Assembly (NCBI RefSeq): GCF_013369385.1
Contig: NZ_SZTO01000007.1
Span: 124,001 to 188,000, forward strand
Length of the DNA: 64,000 nt
Origin: Vibrio sp. 05-20-BW147
GTDB lineage: Bacteria; Pseudomonadota; Gammaproteobacteria; Enterobacterales; Vibrionaceae
Reading direction: 5' to 3'
Shown: piece after piece, positions 63,315 through 64,000 of the stretch
Numbering within the stretch: position 1 is the stretch's first letter
Layout of the letters: each line of letters starts with the position of its first letter
The notes under the pieces: generated by a model
Databases searched by the model: none
Told to the model about the DNA's origin: nothing
The model's input: only the letters and a program-made list of their open reading frames with translations
Made by a program: the position numbers and the translations under genes

Positions 63315-64000
63315 ATGACCGAATCGAAGCAACTGATTGCTGAACTAAAAACTCAACTCAAACTGAACGGCGTGCACTATAGCGACATCGCTAAGGCCTT
63401 AGATCTTAGTGAAGGTTCGGTGAAACGCTTACTGGCAGAAGGCAACAACATCAGCTTGGCGCGTTTGGAACGTATATGCCAGCTTATCGACCTAGAGATG
63501 AGTGAGTTATTTAAGCTCGCCTATGCCCCAAAACAGGGGTTAACGGCGCTCAGTTATCAGCAGGAAAAAGAGCTGATTGACGACAAAGCACTGCTACTGG
63601 TCGCGGTGTGCGTCGTGAATGGCTACACCTTTAAACAGATAGCCGAACAATATCAGTTCAGTGAACCAGATCTCATACAAAAGTGCGCGCAACTCGATCG
63701 TCTTGGTATCATCGAACTGCAACCCAACAACCGCTTTAAATTGAAGCTTACCAAGCAGTTCGCCTGGATTGCCGGTGGCCCCATTCAATCGTTTTTCCAG
63801 CAGCAAGTGCAACACGCCTTTTTCAACAGCTATTTTTCCGCAGAGGATGAAAAGCTGGTGATGGCAACAGGGCTAATGTCATTACCCAGCAACCAGAAAA
63901 TGCAACAGAAAATGCAAAAACTGGTCGGCGAGTTCTACGCCGCCTGCCAAAGTGATAACGAACTGGATATCAAAGATCGTCACGGAACATCCTTGGTGCT
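63315..64000 (+). CDS. HTH (XRE-type) transcriptional regulator, cut by the window edge
   Basis: The frame opens at ATG 63315 and runs without a stop to the end of the window (about 228 codons). It starts MTESKQLIAELKTQLKLNG and has an N-terminal XRE-like helix-turn-helix (YSDIAKALDLSEGSVKRLLAEGNNISLARLERIC). A second winged-helix-like segment is around residues 95-135 (TFKQIAEQYQFSEPDLIQK). The ligand or target is unknown. Confidence 0.85.
   Translation, partial: MTESKQLIAELKTQLKLNGVHYSDIAKALDLSEGSVKRLLAEGNNISLARLERICQLIDLEMSELFKLAYAPKQGLTALSYQQEKELIDDKALLLVAVCVVNGYTFKQIAEQYQFSEPDLIQKCAQLDRLGIIELQPNNRFKLKLTKQFAWIAGGPIQSFFQQQVQHAFFNSYFSAEDEKLVMATGLMSLPSNQKMQQKMQKLVGEFYAACQSDNELDIKDRHGTSLV

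Noticed and set aside
1..64000. Mobile elements, integron attC sites, prophage, CRISPR arrays, tRNA or rRNA genes
   Set aside because: Looked for transposase or integrase signatures, regularly spaced repeats and tRNA/rRNA sequence; none seen.

Overview
The window is a gene-dense (coding on both strands, moderate GC), Vibrio-like chromosomal segment. The strongest taxonomic mark is a Qrr-type quorum-sensing small RNA at 44552-44658: a sigma-54 promoter, the conserved Qrr core and a terminator are all visible. A NqrM-type NQR maturation paralog, GlpM, the lutABC/dld-II lactate oxidation cluster and many LysR/AraC regulators fit the same assignment. I read it as Vibrio, probably of the vulnificus/harveyi side, but species and chromosome cannot be fixed from sequence alone. 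There are no rRNA or tRNA genes, no transposases, no integron cassettes and no CRISPR array; the region looks like ordinary core/accessory metabolism.

Layout. 1-2.9 kb: 3' part of an FeS photolyase, soxR, and a divergent MFS exporter behind a textbook SoxR promoter. 3-8 kb: a PtsG-like glucose PTS permease divergent from a response regulator, histidine kinase and solo glucose-binding-protein homolog; repeated TTTGTAAG boxes lie between them. 8.2-11.6 kb: a LivK/UrtA-type binding lipoprotein overlapping a GGDEF diguanylate cyclase, then a GNAT. 11.7-13.9 kb: EF-G-like GTPase with a possible leader peptide/attenuator. 14-16.4 kb: small minus-strand genes (NqrM-like, NifX-like, DUF134, GlpM and unknowns). 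16.5-20.8 kb: tannase/feruloyl-esterase lipoprotein, LysR regulator, outer-membrane barrel and a small unknown, tied together by a near-identical 27-bp motif upstream of both the esterase and the barrel.

20.8-37.1 kb: transporters with linked regulators (AraC/Bcr-type MFS, two EamA exporters, LysE, Lrp/YjeH), two small envelope proteins, ferredoxin-NADP reductase, a thioesterase, a LysR/monooxygenase/nitroreductase group, an S33 peptidase, a DEAD-box helicase and a Prx5-type peroxiredoxin. 37.1-42.8 kb: glutamine amidotransferase, a MocR regulator divergent from a PNPOx-like flavoprotein, and an AraC regulator divergent from a yiaWV-like membrane-fusion pair. 42.9-48.5 kb: MgtE, the Qrr sRNA, AraC-GyrI, and codBA with a PurR-like box. 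48.5-55.8 kb: a candidate sRNA, a Lon-family protease, a TPR-like protein plus YejF-type double ATPase behind a Fur-like box, and prolyl oligopeptidase. 56-63.2 kb: LysR, then lutABC and dld-II for respiratory growth on L- and D-lactate. An HTH regulator runs off the right edge.

The most interesting theme is signalling built on solo periplasmic binding proteins: two adjacent units (6774-8003 with a histidine kinase, 8196-9350 with a diguanylate cyclase) have no ABC permease or ATPase beside them and probably act as sensors rather than transporters.
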